NCBI RefSeq assembly: GCF_015326965.1
Contig: NZ_CP017659.1
Location: forward strand, 2,666,001 to 2,730,000
DNA from: Paenibacillus sp. JZ16
GTDB lineage: Bacteria > Bacillota > Bacilli > Paenibacillales > Paenibacillaceae
Direction of reading: 5' to 3'
DNA length: 64,000 nt
Shown here: piece by piece, positions 1 through 9,268 of the stretch
How positions within the stretch are numbered: the first letter of the stretch is position 1
Layout: every line of letters begins with the position of its first letter
Made by a program: the position numbers and the translations under genes
The notes under the pieces: model-generated
The model's input: the letters and a program-made list of their open reading frames with translations, nothing else
Told to the model about the DNA's origin: nothing
The model's database searches: none

Positions 1-33
1 AGCTGAATTTTTTGGATCATCATTCCGTTCCAT
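1..33 (-). CDS. 5' end of a leftward gene, cut by the window edge
   Basis: Only the first 11 codons are inside the window (MERNDDPKNSA). An ATG at 33-31 on the minus strand follows a very strong ribosome binding site, GGAGGTGACC, complementary to 37-46, with a three-base spacing. That pairing is the whole case for a real gene start. It diverges from the iron-uptake operon. The product cannot be named from 11 residues. Confidence 0.6.
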   Translation of the reverse strand, partial: MERNDDPKNSA

Positions 34-224
34 TTTGGTCACCTCCGTCTTACATATCAGGGAAATACATTCTGTCCTTCGATGGAATGCCGAAGATCTC
101 CCCTTAAATTATCCAAAATATAACATACCATTTCTAAAATTAACAGTTCGTTTCAGCGTATACCGCAGATCATTTTGGATGGGTCAGGGATTAAATACTA
201 CAACGTATGATTGAGAATTTTTCA

Positions 225-269
225 TTGACAAGCCACCAACGCCAATATATGATAATGATTATCATTTTC
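225..269 (+). promoter_or_regulatory. SigA-type promoter overlapped by a Fur box
   Basis: A -35 TTGACA at 225-230 and a -10 TATGAT at 248-253 are 17 bases apart. The 19-base sequence at 251-269 (GATAATGATTATCATTTTC) matches the classical Fur consensus at 18 of 19 positions and covers the -10 and the expected start site. Binding there would block transcription under iron-replete conditions. It is the only promoter-like element seen in the roughly 400-base gap at 34-429; the rest of that gap shows nothing clear. Confidence 0.88.
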
Positions 270-429
270 ATGTACTGTTTTGTACCAATTGTTTGTTACC
301 CAAGCACAATACATAAACCTCTTTGCCTGCTGCCAATCCCCCAAGCTCAAATAAGTTCATTTCCTTGAGGCAGTTCCAACATTCAAGAAATTCCCCAAAA
401 AATATTTTATTAGAAGGAAGGATAAACCC

Positions 430-1524
430 ATGGTTAAAAAACGGGAAATTTCATTAAGAGCATTATTTATTTCGGCAGTGATGTTGGTTTTGCTAGTCGG
501 CTGTTCAACCCAGCAATCAAGCTCGACGTCTGAACCGGCTGCGACTGAAAAGGCTTCGACCAGCACAGAAACGCCTAAAACGGAAACACCTGCTTCCCAA
601 GAAACCGATGCTTCATATCCGATCGTAATCAAGCACGCTTTTGGCGAAACCGTCATTAAAAGCAAGCCTGAACGTGTAGCTACGATTCAATGGGCCAATC
701 ATGATGTGGCTCTTGCTCTTGGGGTTGTTCCAGTAGGCTTTTCTGCGGCGAATTACGGCGTTCAGGACGACAGCGGATTATTGCCTTGGACGGCTGAGAA
801 GCTCAAGGAACTTGGCGTAAGTGAGCCTAATGTTTTTCAGGATACGGACGGCCTTGACTTCGAGGCGATTTCCGATGCCGACCCGGATGTCATTCTGGCA
901 GCCTACTCCGGAATCACGCAGGAAGATTACGATATTCTAACCAAGATCGCTCCGGTTGTAGCGTACCCGACGACTCCTTGGCTCACCACTTGGCGGGAAC
1001 AAGTCATGTTAAATGCAACCGGCATGGGCATGAAAGCGGAAGGCGAACAGCTCATTAAGGATACGGAGAACCTGGTCAAGGAAAAAGCAAGCGAGCATCC
1101 TGAGATGCGTGGCAAGAAAGTGGTTTGGGTCAATTTCTCAGCTAAAGACATGTCCAAATTGCACATCTATACCCCTGCTGATCCTCGCGGTTCTTTTCTG
1201 ATGGAGCTCGGGATGGAATATCCTGAAGGTGTTACGAATCAGATTACCGACACTACCAGCTACTCGCTGAATATAAGCGCGGAGAACGCTGATGTCCTTA
1301 ACGATGCGGATATTTTGGTCGGGTATGGCGATGAGAGTTTATATGAATCTGTGAAAGCAGACTCCCTGCTTGGCAAGATTCCGGCTATTCAAAGAGGCTC
1401 CGTCGTATTTATTGGCAACGGCACGCCGCTGGCGGCAGCCGGAAATCCGAACCCTCTTGCCATCTCATATACCATCGATGAGTACCTGGATTTACTTGGA
1501 GGAGCTATTAGCAAAATTAAATGA
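430..1524 (+). CDS. Iron-siderophore ABC transporter substrate-binding lipoprotein
   Basis: This 364-residue protein captures a ferric siderophore at the outer face of the membrane and passes it to the permeases encoded next. It has a lipoprotein signal with the lipobox LLVGC and lipidation Cys at about residue 25. A Ser/Thr/Glu-rich linker follows to about residue 65, then a TroA/FepB-like fold (periplasmic-binding protein family 2) beginning around IVIKHAFGETVI. The start ATG follows GAAGGAAGG. The stop overlaps the next start by four bases (ATGA), so translation is coupled through the operon. An upstream Fur box supports iron control. The siderophore type (hydroxamate or catecholate) cannot be read from sequence. 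Confidence 0.9.
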   Translation: MVKKREISLRALFISAVMLVLLVGCSTQQSSSTSEPAATEKASTSTETPKTETPASQETDASYPIVIKHAFGETVIKSKPERVATIQWANHDVALALGVVPVGFSAANYGVQDDSGLLPWTAEKLKELGVSEPNVFQDTDGLDFEAISDADPDVILAAYSGITQEDYDILTKIAPVVAYPTTPWLTTWREQVMLNATGMGMKAEGEQLIKDTENLVKEKASEHPEMRGKKVVWVNFSAKDMSKLHIYTPADPRGSFLMELGMEYPEGVTNQITDTTSYSLNISAENADVLNDADILVGYGDESLYESVKADSLLGKIPAIQRGSVVFIGNGTPLAAAGNPNPLAISYTIDEYLDLLGGAISKIK

Positions 1525-2561
1525 ATAGTTCATCCATTTCAGAAAACAAAACCCTAAACTCCCGCATTCCGAGGAATTTCAGCACGGTTCTGGTGATATG
1601 TTTGGTTTTGCTCGGTATTAGCGTGCTCGCATCTTTCACCTTAGGCTCCCGGCCCATCCGATTTCATGAATTGATGGACGGATTATTTCACCCGGACATC
1701 GATTCCTACGGAGCAAACGTGGTTCGAAAAAGGATTCCTCGAACGATTTTCAGTTTGTTTTGCGGTGCAGCACTTGGCGTTTCCGGGGCGCTTATGCAAG
1801 CCGTCACCCGCAACCCGATTGCAGACCCGAGCATTCTGGGCGTCAACACCGGCGCAGCATTGTTTGTGGTTTGCGGAATTGCGTTCTTGAATATTAGCAC
1901 CGCTAATCAATATATCTGGCTAGCCTTAGCCGGAGCGACCATTACCGCAGTGTTTGTATTCGGAATCGGTTCCATGGGGCGTGGCGGTGCTACGCCCCTT
2001 AAGCTTGTTTTGGCTGGAGCCGCCACAAGTGCTGCCCTCTCTTCGTTGGTTAGCGCCATCATGATTCCACGCTCCTACGTCATGGATCAATTCAGATTCT
2101 GGCAAGTGGGCAGCGTGGGTTCAGCGAACTGGAGCGATATGGCTACGTTCGCACCGTTTCTGGTGGTCGGCATGCTGTTAGGCATTATTTCGGCCTCGGC
2201 ATTGAATGCGTTGGCGCTTGGAGACGAGGTCGCGACCGGACTGGGCGTTCGTACAGGAGTACTACGGCTTGTCGCGGCTTTTGCCGGGGTTCTTTTATGC
2301 GGAGCAACTACGGCGCTGGCAGGGCCCATCGGTTTTATCGGACTTTTGTCAACGCATGTCATCCGTCTTCTTCTTGGCTCCGACTTGCGTTATATTATAC
2401 CGATGTCTGCCATTTCGGGAGCTGTCATATTAACGATATCCGATGTCATCGGCAGGCTGGTCGGCAGCCCCGGAGAACTTGAAGTCGGCGTCGTCACAGC
2501 CTTTATCGGGGCACCGATCCTGATCATATTAGCTATGAAAGCGAAAGTGCGTTCATTATGA
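1521..2561 (+). CDS. FecCD-family iron ABC transporter permease
   Basis: A 346-residue polytopic membrane protein of the BtuC/FecCD family, with the usual length and about nine or ten hydrophobic segments. Family landmarks include the GALMQAVTRNPIADPSILGVNTGA stretch, spanning about residues 90-113, and the C-terminal GPIGFIGLLSTHVIRLLLG loop that contacts the ATPase. It forms half of the translocation channel with the next gene product. The start overlaps the binding-protein stop by four bases, and its own stop overlaps the second permease start by four bases. Confidence 0.92.
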   Translation: MNSSSISENKTLNSRIPRNFSTVLVICLVLLGISVLASFTLGSRPIRFHELMDGLFHPDIDSYGANVVRKRIPRTIFSLFCGAALGVSGALMQAVTRNPIADPSILGVNTGAALFVVCGIAFLNISTANQYIWLALAGATITAVFVFGIGSMGRGGATPLKLVLAGAATSAALSSLVSAIMIPRSYVMDQFRFWQVGSVGSANWSDMATFAPFLVVGMLLGIISASALNALALGDEVATGLGVRTGVLRLVAAFAGVLLCGATTALAGPIGFIGLLSTHVIRLLLGSDLRYIIPMSAISGAVILTISDVIGRLVGSPGELEVGVVTAFIGAPILIILAMKAKVRSL

Positions 2562-3589
2562 AAAATAAAACTGTTGCGTTTATTATGGCAGGCAGGCGTC
2601 AAAGACGCCGTCGATGGATCCTTGTTACCACCTTCCTTGCGTTGCTTGCCTGCGCGCTCTGCTGCGCCATGCTTTTACTTGGCAGTACCATTTATCCCAT
2701 TCAGGATGTCGTCCGGGCGCTTTCGGGTGAGAACATCAAAGGGGTATCTTTTGCTTTGAATACGATACGCTTGCCGAGAATGCTGGCCGGTCTTTTTGCG
2801 GGATTTGCTTTTGGCCTGGCCGGCAACACCTTCCAGACCATGCTGCGCAATCCTCTTGCGAACCCGAATGTCATCGGAATTACGTCCGGTTCGAGCGCAG
2901 CGGCTGTTTTTTGCATTATCATTCTTCATACAAGCAATGCTGTTGTTTCCATCGCTTCGGTGGTCGCAGGTCTGGCTACAGTAACCATCATTTATCTGTT
3001 GTCTCGGGCAAAGCCATTTTCCGTCGGGCGATTAATTTTGGTCGGTATCGGCATGCAGGCCATGCTGAACGCAGTTATCTCCTATCTTCTCTTGGTCGGC
3101 GCGGAGCAAGACATTCCGACAGCATTCAGATGGCTAAGCGGCAGCCTTAATGGCTCCCAAATGCATGAGCTTCCGGCTCTGGTGATATCGGTTCTGATTG
3201 GTACGCCTATCATTGTCATGCTGGGAAAACATCTAAGTGTACTGGAACTGGGAGAACAATCCGCCGCTTCTCTCGGCGTGAATACGGACCTGACCCGAAT
3301 GGTGCTTATCTTAAGCTCCGTCTGCATGATCGCGATCGCTACCGCTACGACAGGCCCCATCGCTTTTGTCGCTTTTCTCTCAGGACCGATCGCCAAGCGA
3401 TTGGTTGGCGTCGGGTTTTCGAACGCCATCCCGGCGGGGCTTGTTGGCGTAAATCTGGTTATGGCTGCCGACCTGGTCGGACAGTTTGCTTTTGAGGTCC
3501 GATTTCCTGTGGGCATCATAACCGGAATCCTCGGAGCGCCTTATTTGATTTTCTTGCTGATCCGAATGAATCGAAAGGGAAATTTATAA
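2558..3589 (+). CDS. Second FecCD-family iron ABC transporter permease
   Basis: A 343-residue paralogue of the preceding permease and its likely channel partner. Family motifs include GNTFQTMLRNPLANPNVIG near residue 90 and the coupling region GPIAFVAFLSGPIAKRLVG near residue 265. The N-terminus is Arg-rich (GRRQRRRRW) before the first transmembrane helix, which fits a cytoplasmic N-terminus. The stop codon shares one base with the ATPase start, so all four genes form one tightly coupled operon behind the Fur-controlled promoter. Confidence 0.92.
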   Translation: MKNKTVAFIMAGRRQRRRRWILVTTFLALLACALCCAMLLLGSTIYPIQDVVRALSGENIKGVSFALNTIRLPRMLAGLFAGFAFGLAGNTFQTMLRNPLANPNVIGITSGSSAAAVFCIIILHTSNAVVSIASVVAGLATVTIIYLLSRAKPFSVGRLILVGIGMQAMLNAVISYLLLVGAEQDIPTAFRWLSGSLNGSQMHELPALVISVLIGTPIIVMLGKHLSVLELGEQSAASLGVNTDLTRMVLILSSVCMIAIATATTGPIAFVAFLSGPIAKRLVGVGFSNAIPAGLVGVNLVMAADLVGQFAFEVRFPVGIITGILGAPYLIFLLIRMNRKGNL

Positions 3590-4389
3590 TGAAACCTACG
3601 CATATTTTTAAAGCTGAGCATACGGTAGCGGGATACGATAATAAAACCATCATTCACGACATTAGTCTTGTCATTCCGAGTCATAAGATCAGCGTTATTA
3701 TTGGAGCCAACGGATGTGGAAAATCTACGCTTCTGAAGACAATGGCAAGGCTGATCAAGCCTACATCTGGTCAAGTTACGCTGGACGGAAAGCCTATCGG
3801 CCATATACCGCCGAAAGAGCTGGCTCGTGTATTGGGTCTGCTGCCGCAGTCTCCCATTGTTCCTGAGGGGATCTCCGTCGCGGACTTGGTGGGACGCGGA
3901 AGGTTTCCGCACCAGTCATGGTTTAGCGGATGGAGCAAAAAGGATGAGGAAGCCGTTTCCGAAGCGATGGAAATTATGAATATCACGGAGCTGGCCAATC
4001 ATAACATAGACGAACTGTCAGGCGGTCAAAGACAGCGCGTCTGGATCGCTATGGCACTGGCACAGCAAACCGACATTTTATTGCTCGATGAACCTACAAC
4101 CTTTCTGGATATTACTTATCAGATCGAAATTCTTGACTTGCTCACAGACTTAAACCGAAAATATGGAACGACGATTGTCATGGTTCTCCACGATATCAAC
4201 CTGTCCGCTCGTTATGCGGATCATATCTTTGCGCTTCATAACGGATTGCTTGTGGCTGAGGGGGCGCCCTCGCAAGTCATTACGAGCACCATGATCAAAG
4301 ACATATTCGGGCTTGATTGCTCGGTAATCGAGGACCCCGTGTCCGGCTCACCCCATGTGATACCCAAAGGACGATATCATGTTCTATGA
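3589..4389 (+). CDS. Iron-siderophore ABC transporter ATP-binding protein
   Basis: A 266-residue ATPase of the FecE/FhuC/FepC group that powers uptake through the two FecCD permeases. Walker A GANGCGKST lies at about residues 39-47, the Q-loop in LGLLPQSP near 84, the signature LSGGQRQRV near 143, Walker B DILLLDEPT near 163, and the switch His in VLHDINLSARYADH near 205. This is the last gene of the operon. It ends 10 bases from the convergent small gene and no clear terminator hairpin was seen between them. Confidence 0.93.
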   Translation: MKPTHIFKAEHTVAGYDNKTIIHDISLVIPSHKISVIIGANGCGKSTLLKTMARLIKPTSGQVTLDGKPIGHIPPKELARVLGLLPQSPIVPEGISVADLVGRGRFPHQSWFSGWSKKDEEAVSEAMEIMNITELANHNIDELSGGQRQRVWIAMALAQQTDILLLDEPTTFLDITYQIEILDLLTDLNRKYGTTIVMVLHDINLSARYADHIFALHNGLLVAEGAPSQVITSTMIKDIFGLDCSVIEDPVSGSPHVIPKGRYHVL

Positions 4390-4399
4390 TGTTGTGGAT

Positions 4400-4693
4400 T
4401 CATTTTCTAGAAACAAGGTCTTTTACTGCACCTATTAAAGCTGCCGGGAGTAATGTAACGGCAATAATGGCAGTGAACAAGTTATGTTCTTGGGTTTTAT
4501 AAGGTATGAACCATTCCGTAAATAACTTTGATTCAGAATAATCGGCAAATAATGACCCTTCTTTCACTTTGAATGGGGTCCACGAGGCATTATCAAACGC
4601 GATAAACAGTATTTGTAATACAATAAGTCCCCCTAAGAAATACATCCAGCTTTTTATCCGGGAAGAAGCAGCTTTATGTTGTGTATCTTTCAA
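4400..4693 (-). CDS. Small two-helix membrane protein, possibly YfzA-like
   Basis: A 97-residue protein with one transmembrane helix near residues 15-33 (YFLGGLIVLQILFIAFDNA) and another near 72-88. The extracytoplasmic loop between them holds SKLFTEWFIPYKT. Length, two-helix layout and this loop recall the Bacillus YfzA-like family, but this is from memory and unconfirmed. It lies just downstream of the ABC-2 exporter genes in the same direction, so it may be cotranscribed. Function unknown. Confidence 0.65.
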   Translation of the reverse strand: MKDTQHKAASSRIKSWMYFLGGLIVLQILFIAFDNASWTPFKVKEGSLFADYSESKLFTEWFIPYKTQEHNLFTAIIAVTLLPAALIGAVKDLVSRK

Positions 4694-4749
4694 TGGATGC
4701 GCTCTCCTTTTTTATCATTTATTACTTCATCATGCACCCGCGGGGACTC

Positions 4750-5376
4750 TTATAAGTCTTTCCTCTTAAATAGGCTTATCGTTAAGAAATAGGAAGCAAT
4801 GAATACAACGACGATACCGATTAGAATCAGAAGTAATGTTTGATCGTTAATGAGGCCTTTCTCGCTCACCATATTCATCAGCACCGCTGCAGGTTGTGCC
4901 AGGACAATTAAGGAGATCATGAATACGGCATTGATAATTCCGGCTCCTTTTTTGCTAAGTGCGTAAAAAAGAGGCATATAGATAGAGATGAGAACAAGCA
5001 GCATTCCTACGGAAACCAATAAGGACATCACTGTATAGTCTGGCTTGTCAAGCTGGGGGAATGAAAGATCAATGATCCGGTGAATCCCGTAAGAAGCAAT
5101 GACTCCAAACAGTGTATACACGATGGCTGTTATGTATTTGGCCAGCACAATATGCTTGCGGCTAATCGGCAGCGTGACCAGAAATTTATGGTTATGGTTT
5201 TTGATATCGATCATCGTAGCTAGAATAATGGAGCCGAAAGCCGTATAGATTCCTACAAAATAGATAGACATTTCACTTTTTGGTATAAAAGCGATGCTGA
5301 ATACAGCGAGATAGAGAAGAATCGTCCACAGTGAGCTTTTTAAAGCGATGAAATCTTTACGAAGCAAATTAAGCAT
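4750..5376 (-). CDS. ABC-2 type transporter permease
   Basis: A 208-residue membrane protein with about six hydrophobic helices and short loops, the size and pattern of ABC-2 permeases paired with YtrB/BcrA-type ATPases. The start overlaps the stop of the ATPase gene by eight bases, so the two are coupled. Early residues (MLNLLRKDFIALKSSLW) match the amphipathic N-terminal helix common in this group. It probably exports or senses a small amphiphile such as a peptide or cell-wall-active compound. The substrate is not visible in sequence. Confidence 0.85.
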   Translation of the reverse strand: MLNLLRKDFIALKSSLWTILLYLAVFSIAFIPKSEMSIYFVGIYTAFGSIILATMIDIKNHNHKFLVTLPISRKHIVLAKYITAIVYTLFGVIASYGIHRIIDLSFPQLDKPDYTVMSLLVSVGMLLVLISIYMPLFYALSKKGAGIINAVFMISLIVLAQPAAVLMNMVSEKGLINDQTLLLILIGIVVVFIASYFLTISLFKRKDL

Positions 5377-6235
5377 GAACTCTTCCTCCCTTGGCAGTGA
5401 AATACATGATGTCTTCTAAGGTTGGTTTTTCTAAAATAGCATTATGGCTAAACAGCTGCGCGGCCTTGCGTCGATTATCTACCAAGCCCTCAAAACCAAG
5501 CGTCGTCTCACGAATCCCGATAAATTCCTTTCGAATATCGGAATCAATCAGTTGCATATCGCCCTTCACGATCGCGTATCTCTCAAGCACATCATCTTTC
5601 GCTTCATTGAATACAAGTTTTCCGTCATTGACGAAAGTAATGTAGTCGGCAATACGGTCCAAATCCGTCGTAATATGCGTCGAGAAGATAATCGTGTTTT
5701 TTTCGTCCTGCATCATATCTGCAAGCAGATTGAGCATTTCCCTCCTGAACACAGGATCAAGTCCCGAAGTCGGCTCATCCATGACCAGGAGCTCAGCCTC
5801 ATGGGATAAGGCAACGGCAAGGGCGAGTTTAATCTTCATTCCCTTAGATAAATCTTCAACCTTCTTCTTAGGGGACAATTCGAATTGTTCGAGGTAGCGG
5901 TTAAATTTCTTTTCATTCCAATGGCTGTAAAAAGGTGCGATCATTCTCTTCGTATCATGAATCGTAAGATGCTCATAATAGAAGCAATCATCCGAGACGA
6001 TGCCGATGCGCTGTTTAATGTCGACTTCATGTTGAGGCATATCCAGACCGAGTATTTTTACACTGCCGGAATCGGGACGTACCATGCCGAGCATCATCTT
6101 GATTAAGGTGCTTTTACCAACACCATTCGGACCAATGAGTCCGGTAATGTAGCCTTGTTTCACATCCAGAGATACATGATCGACTTTGAAAAGAGGGTAT
6201 GTTTTCGTTAAATTTCGTAATTCGATTGCATTCAT
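5369..6235 (-). CDS. ABC exporter ATP-binding protein
   Basis: A 288-residue ATPase with Walker A GPNGVGKST at about residues 35-43, signature LSKGMKIKL near 134, Walker B LLVMDEPTSGLDP near 153 and switch His STHITTD near 186. The variant signature LSKG instead of LSGG is common in bacitracin/lantibiotic-type and YtrB exporters. The start overlaps the GntR regulator stop by four bases, giving the typical YtrA operon order: regulator, ATPase, permease. Cell-wall antibiotic stress is the usual cue for such operons, which is inference here. Confidence 0.9.
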   Translation of the reverse strand: MNAIELRNLTKTYPLFKVDHVSLDVKQGYITGLIGPNGVGKSTLIKMMLGMVRPDSGSVKILGLDMPQHEVDIKQRIGIVSDDCFYYEHLTIHDTKRMIAPFYSHWNEKKFNRYLEQFELSPKKKVEDLSKGMKIKLALAVALSHEAELLVMDEPTSGLDPVFRREMLNLLADMMQDEKNTIIFSTHITTDLDRIADYITFVNDGKLVFNEAKDDVLERYAIVKGDMQLIDSDIRKEFIGIRETTLGFEGLVDNRRKAAQLFSHNAILEKPTLEDIMYFTAKGGRVHA

Positions 6236-6624
6236 GGTGTTTGTTCCTCCTCGAACAGTAAAGTCAGATGATCGATTACATCTTGTTGACTCATGTTTAA
6301 TTCCTTGCTTTCTCGAATGATATGGATCATTTTCTCTTCTAATCGCTTCATGCGCTGCTCCCTGATAAAATCTTTATTTGCCCCTGATACGAAGCAACCC
6401 TTGCCTACGACCGAGTCGATTAGCTTTTCGTTCTCCAATTCTTCATAGGCACGCTTAGTCGTAATAACACTAACCTGCAAATCCTTAGCAAGCTGCCTTA
6501 TAGAAGGGAGACTGTCGCCTGCGCGCAATTCTCCACTCAGGATACTCTGTCTAATCTGGTTCATAATCTGTATGTAAATCGGATCGTTCGATGCGTTGGA
6601 TAATATGATTTTTATGCCGTTCAC
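6232..6624 (-). CDS. GntR-family regulator, YtrA type
   Basis: A short GntR regulator of about 130 residues: a winged helix (IYIQIMNQIRQSILSGELRAGDSLPSIRQLAKDLQVS) followed by a roughly 50-residue helical tail instead of a large effector domain, as in YtrA. The frame extends up to 6699, but the promoter at 6662-6690 places the transcript start near 6655, ruling out the farthest ATG. A GTG at 6624 is chosen. Family members usually begin at the next residues (xKIILSN). That residue here is encoded by ATA at 6615-6613, six bases after a GAGGTG that could be the ribosome site, so a rare ATA start is possible. It probably represses its own operon. Confidence 0.82.
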   Translation of the reverse strand: MNGIKIILSNASNDPIYIQIMNQIRQSILSGELRAGDSLPSIRQLAKDLQVSVITTKRAYEELENEKLIDSVVGKGCFVSGANKDFIREQRMKRLEEKMIHIIRESKELNMSQQDVIDHLTLLFEEEQTP

Positions 6625-6651
6625 CTCACTGCTGTTAATTAAGTGCATACC

Positions 6652-6690
6652 GTATATATATAATATATACACTATACCCTCTTGTGTCAA
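6652..6690 (-). promoter_or_regulatory. Promoter and palindromic operator of the GntR/ABC operon
   Basis: On the minus strand a -35 TTGACA (complement of 6685-6690) and -10 TATATT (complement of 6662-6667) are separated by 17 bases. A 19-base inverted repeat at 6652-6670, GTATATAT on one arm and ATATATAC on the other, covers the -10 and the start site. This is where an autorepressor would bind. Confidence 0.75.
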
Positions 6691-6813
6691 TTCATCCATC
6701 TGGGCAGTGATTCTCGTCCTCTACGATTGTTAACATAATAAAGCCGCGGGTTACGCTACTTCGTATGGGGATATATGCTTTTCTCCGACAGGGCCATTAT
6801 GGGGGATATGACT

Positions 6814-6849
6814 AAAGCAGCCGCCCCTTGTGCCAGGAGCGGCTGCTTT
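6814..6849 (-). terminator. Hairpin terminator after the dockerin propeller gene
   Basis: Perfect 11-base arms (AAAGCAGCCGC and its complement) enclose a 14-base loop. The stem lies about 70 bases past the stop of the leftward propeller gene. The T-tract is short on either strand, so efficiency is uncertain. Nothing else is seen between 6700 and 6917. Confidence 0.6.
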
Positions 6850-6917
6850 AAGTTTAAACTGTATTAACACTAGGGATGATATTGGGGATCGTAGTATTAC
6901 GAAAAAATTTTGATCGG

Positions 6918-9206
6918 TTACTTTTGTTTTCGGTCCTCATTCATTTTTGCTGTAACTCTTCTAACATCTTCTGCATTTATTTTTCCATCCTGGTTCACGT
7001 CCAGCTTCTGCAAATCGCCTACCGGTTCTTTGCCTATATGCCTTGCCACCAGCCTGATATCATGATGATCTACGGTTCCGTTTCCATCCACGTCTTCGGG
7101 GATCGTTACTTTCGTTCCAATATGGATTCGGGACAAGTAGGTGCGGTCCGTGCCGTCCGAATAATACAGATATCCGTCATCGCCTATCGTAAAGCTATAA
7201 GCACTTGTTACCTCTCGATACTCCAGGGTAACCGGATCAATCGCAATGAGCTTGGAGCCGAAGAGCGCGTACAGTATACCGTCGGCATCCCATTTCAGCG
7301 GAACGGAAGACCATGCACCGTAATTGAACGATCCCGTGTGAACCTGCTTGCTCTTCACAATTTCCTTATGATCCGGGTCCATCGCGAAAATGGTACCGTT
7401 AACGGCTCCCCAAATCAGCCCATCATGGGGTCCTACTGTCAGTCGGCCGATAAATTCAGGTTTATCTATGCCTTCGATCTGTGGTGACCATTCCGCTAAT
7501 TTCTCTCCAGTCAAGGCATTCATGGTAAACATTTTGGCTTCCTCTGCCGTCGGGTTGCTTCCGAGGCCGTTGTTAATATTCGTTGAACCGAAGATTATAC
7601 CGTCATTATAAGCAATACCTACCACACTTTGATCTTGAACAACGTTTCGTATGACCTTCACGCCTGTCTTGTTCTCGGCATATGCGCTTGGATCAATGAT
7701 CGTTACGGCTCCTCCATTAACCCCATATGCGGATACACTCCCGAAATAGATACGTCCGCCGCCGGATGTCGCTTCGATTAAACGATCCTGATGGGCCTCA
7801 GGGTCCACCTGCAGGAATTGGGAGGGATTGCCGTTACCCGGCGCTCTAGTTTGGTCATATTTATGAACATAGGCTTTGGGATACACTCCCATATACATGG
7901 CATTGTCATGATACACCATGCTGTCGGCCTGACCCAGGGAAATCGAAGTCACCTGGTTCTGGTCCGGATCATAGACAGCCCCTGTACCTGCACCCAATGT
8001 GCTCATAAACAACTGGTTATCCGAGCCTTTTTCAATGACGTGAATATTCAGCGGCGTCCCTTCAACGACCGGACGCGTAGCCGTCATCTTGTTCTGCGTA
8101 ACATTGAAATAAACGATTCCCCCGCCAAATTGCATGGTAACCAGATTCATGCCGATCAGATCCGGATTCTCATGCTGATCGATTTCGACCCAATCGGCAC
8201 CTCTAAGCCCGCTGCCATAGGCCATGCCGGTGGAGCCGATCTCACCCGTTGCCACGTTGTAATATTTTAACGTGTTGTCCGCAATGAAGTAGACTTTGCT
8301 TTCATAAGAGTCCGTAACATGCAAACCGGTCACATTGGATAACTCAACGTTCAGCCAGCTGGAAGACTCGAGATCATAGACATACATATTTTTGGATTCG
8401 GAATATCGGGCGAATATATAGCGGTTGTCAACCAGATTCATATCGTACACAAAGCCGGTTTCCTGTTGATCCATCAACGGCTGCGCTATATTCGTTTTGC
8501 TTCCGGTCGCTAAATCCAGTTTGATGATTTGACCGTGCGCCGTACCGGCATAAATATGTCCTCCTTCTTCATCCAGTGCGATTGATCTTACGTATTCTTG
8601 CGGCTGGTTTCCTAGCATTCTCCCGTAATCTTCCGTAACGGTCCCCAGACCGAGATCGTATTTAAATACCTTACCGCCGGGATAAGTACCGATATAGGCA
8701 TTACCTTTGCTATCGGTAACAAGTGACCACGGACCTTCGTCAACGAAGTCGTGTACAAGGTTTATCTCTTTGGTCTCGGTTGAATACAGCCAGAGCGTTC
8801 TGTGTGATGTCACATACACATGCTTTCCGTCCGGTGTGACTTCATGGTGCCAGGCATCTCCGCCCCCGCCCTGCAAGATCGATGTATGGATTACCTTATT
8901 CGTGGCCATGTCTACGACATTGAACTGGGCAGGAGAGCCTTTTACCGTTGTAAACATAACCTTTCTGCCATCCTGTTCCCCGACGGCCCCGTCATAGATG
9001 CTGATTCCCCGAATGGGTTGGGCCAATCGTTCCGGCTGTCCATACACTTTATCCTCCAACCGTATGGGATTCGAGAGACCTGCGGGGTTCGTGAGACCGG
9101 CGTCCTGCCATGCTTGTGCATTCATGGGTTTTGCCGGGAGGTTGGTTGTCATACAAGCACAGGAAAGCATAACCATTAAGCCCATCTTCACTTTTATACG
9201 CTTCAA
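6918..9206 (-). CDS. Secreted beta-propeller protein with C-terminal dockerin
   Basis: A 762-residue exported protein. The signal peptide runs to about ...PMNAQA (residue 31). Repeated blades follow (for example ...NKVIHTSILQGG, KVYFIADNTLKYYNVATGEIG, GLIWGAVNGTIFAMDPDHKEI), typical of WD40/PQQ/NHL-like seven- or eight-bladed propellers. The last 60 residues are a type I dockerin: two calcium loops, DVDGNGTVDHHDI and DVNQDGKINAEDV, each followed by a helix. It starts with TTG at 9206 after a GGAA-type site. It follows a paralogue by about 60 bases and is probably cotranscribed with it. No cohesin is visible in the window, so the dockerin's partner is unknown. No catalytic residues are recognised. 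Confidence 0.85.
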   Translation of the reverse strand: MKRIKVKMGLMVMLSCACMTTNLPAKPMNAQAWQDAGLTNPAGLSNPIRLEDKVYGQPERLAQPIRGISIYDGAVGEQDGRKVMFTTVKGSPAQFNVVDMATNKVIHTSILQGGGGDAWHHEVTPDGKHVYVTSHRTLWLYSTETKEINLVHDFVDEGPWSLVTDSKGNAYIGTYPGGKVFKYDLGLGTVTEDYGRMLGNQPQEYVRSIALDEEGGHIYAGTAHGQIIKLDLATGSKTNIAQPLMDQQETGFVYDMNLVDNRYIFARYSESKNMYVYDLESSSWLNVELSNVTGLHVTDSYESKVYFIADNTLKYYNVATGEIGSTGMAYGSGLRGADWVEIDQHENPDLIGMNLVTMQFGGGIVYFNVTQNKMTATRPVVEGTPLNIHVIEKGSDNQLFMSTLGAGTGAVYDPDQNQVTSISLGQADSMVYHDNAMYMGVYPKAYVHKYDQTRAPGNGNPSQFLQVDPEAHQDRLIEATSGGGRIYFGSVSAYGVNGGAVTIIDPSAYAENKTGVKVIRNVVQDQSVVGIAYNDGIIFGSTNINNGLGSNPTAEEAKMFTMNALTGEKLAEWSPQIEGIDKPEFIGRLTVGPHDGLIWGAVNGTIFAMDPDHKEIVKSKQVHTGSFNYGAWSSVPLKWDADGILYALFGSKLIAIDPVTLEYREVTSAYSFTIGDDGYLYYSDGTDRTYLSRIHIGTKVTIPEDVDGNGTVDHHDIRLVARHIGKEPVGDLQKLDVNQDGKINAEDVRRVTAKMNEDRKQK

Positions 9207-9268
9207 ATTTCCGCACCTACCTTTTCAATAGAAGGTATTTCAACCGTATAACCCTAACTTGATCGATG

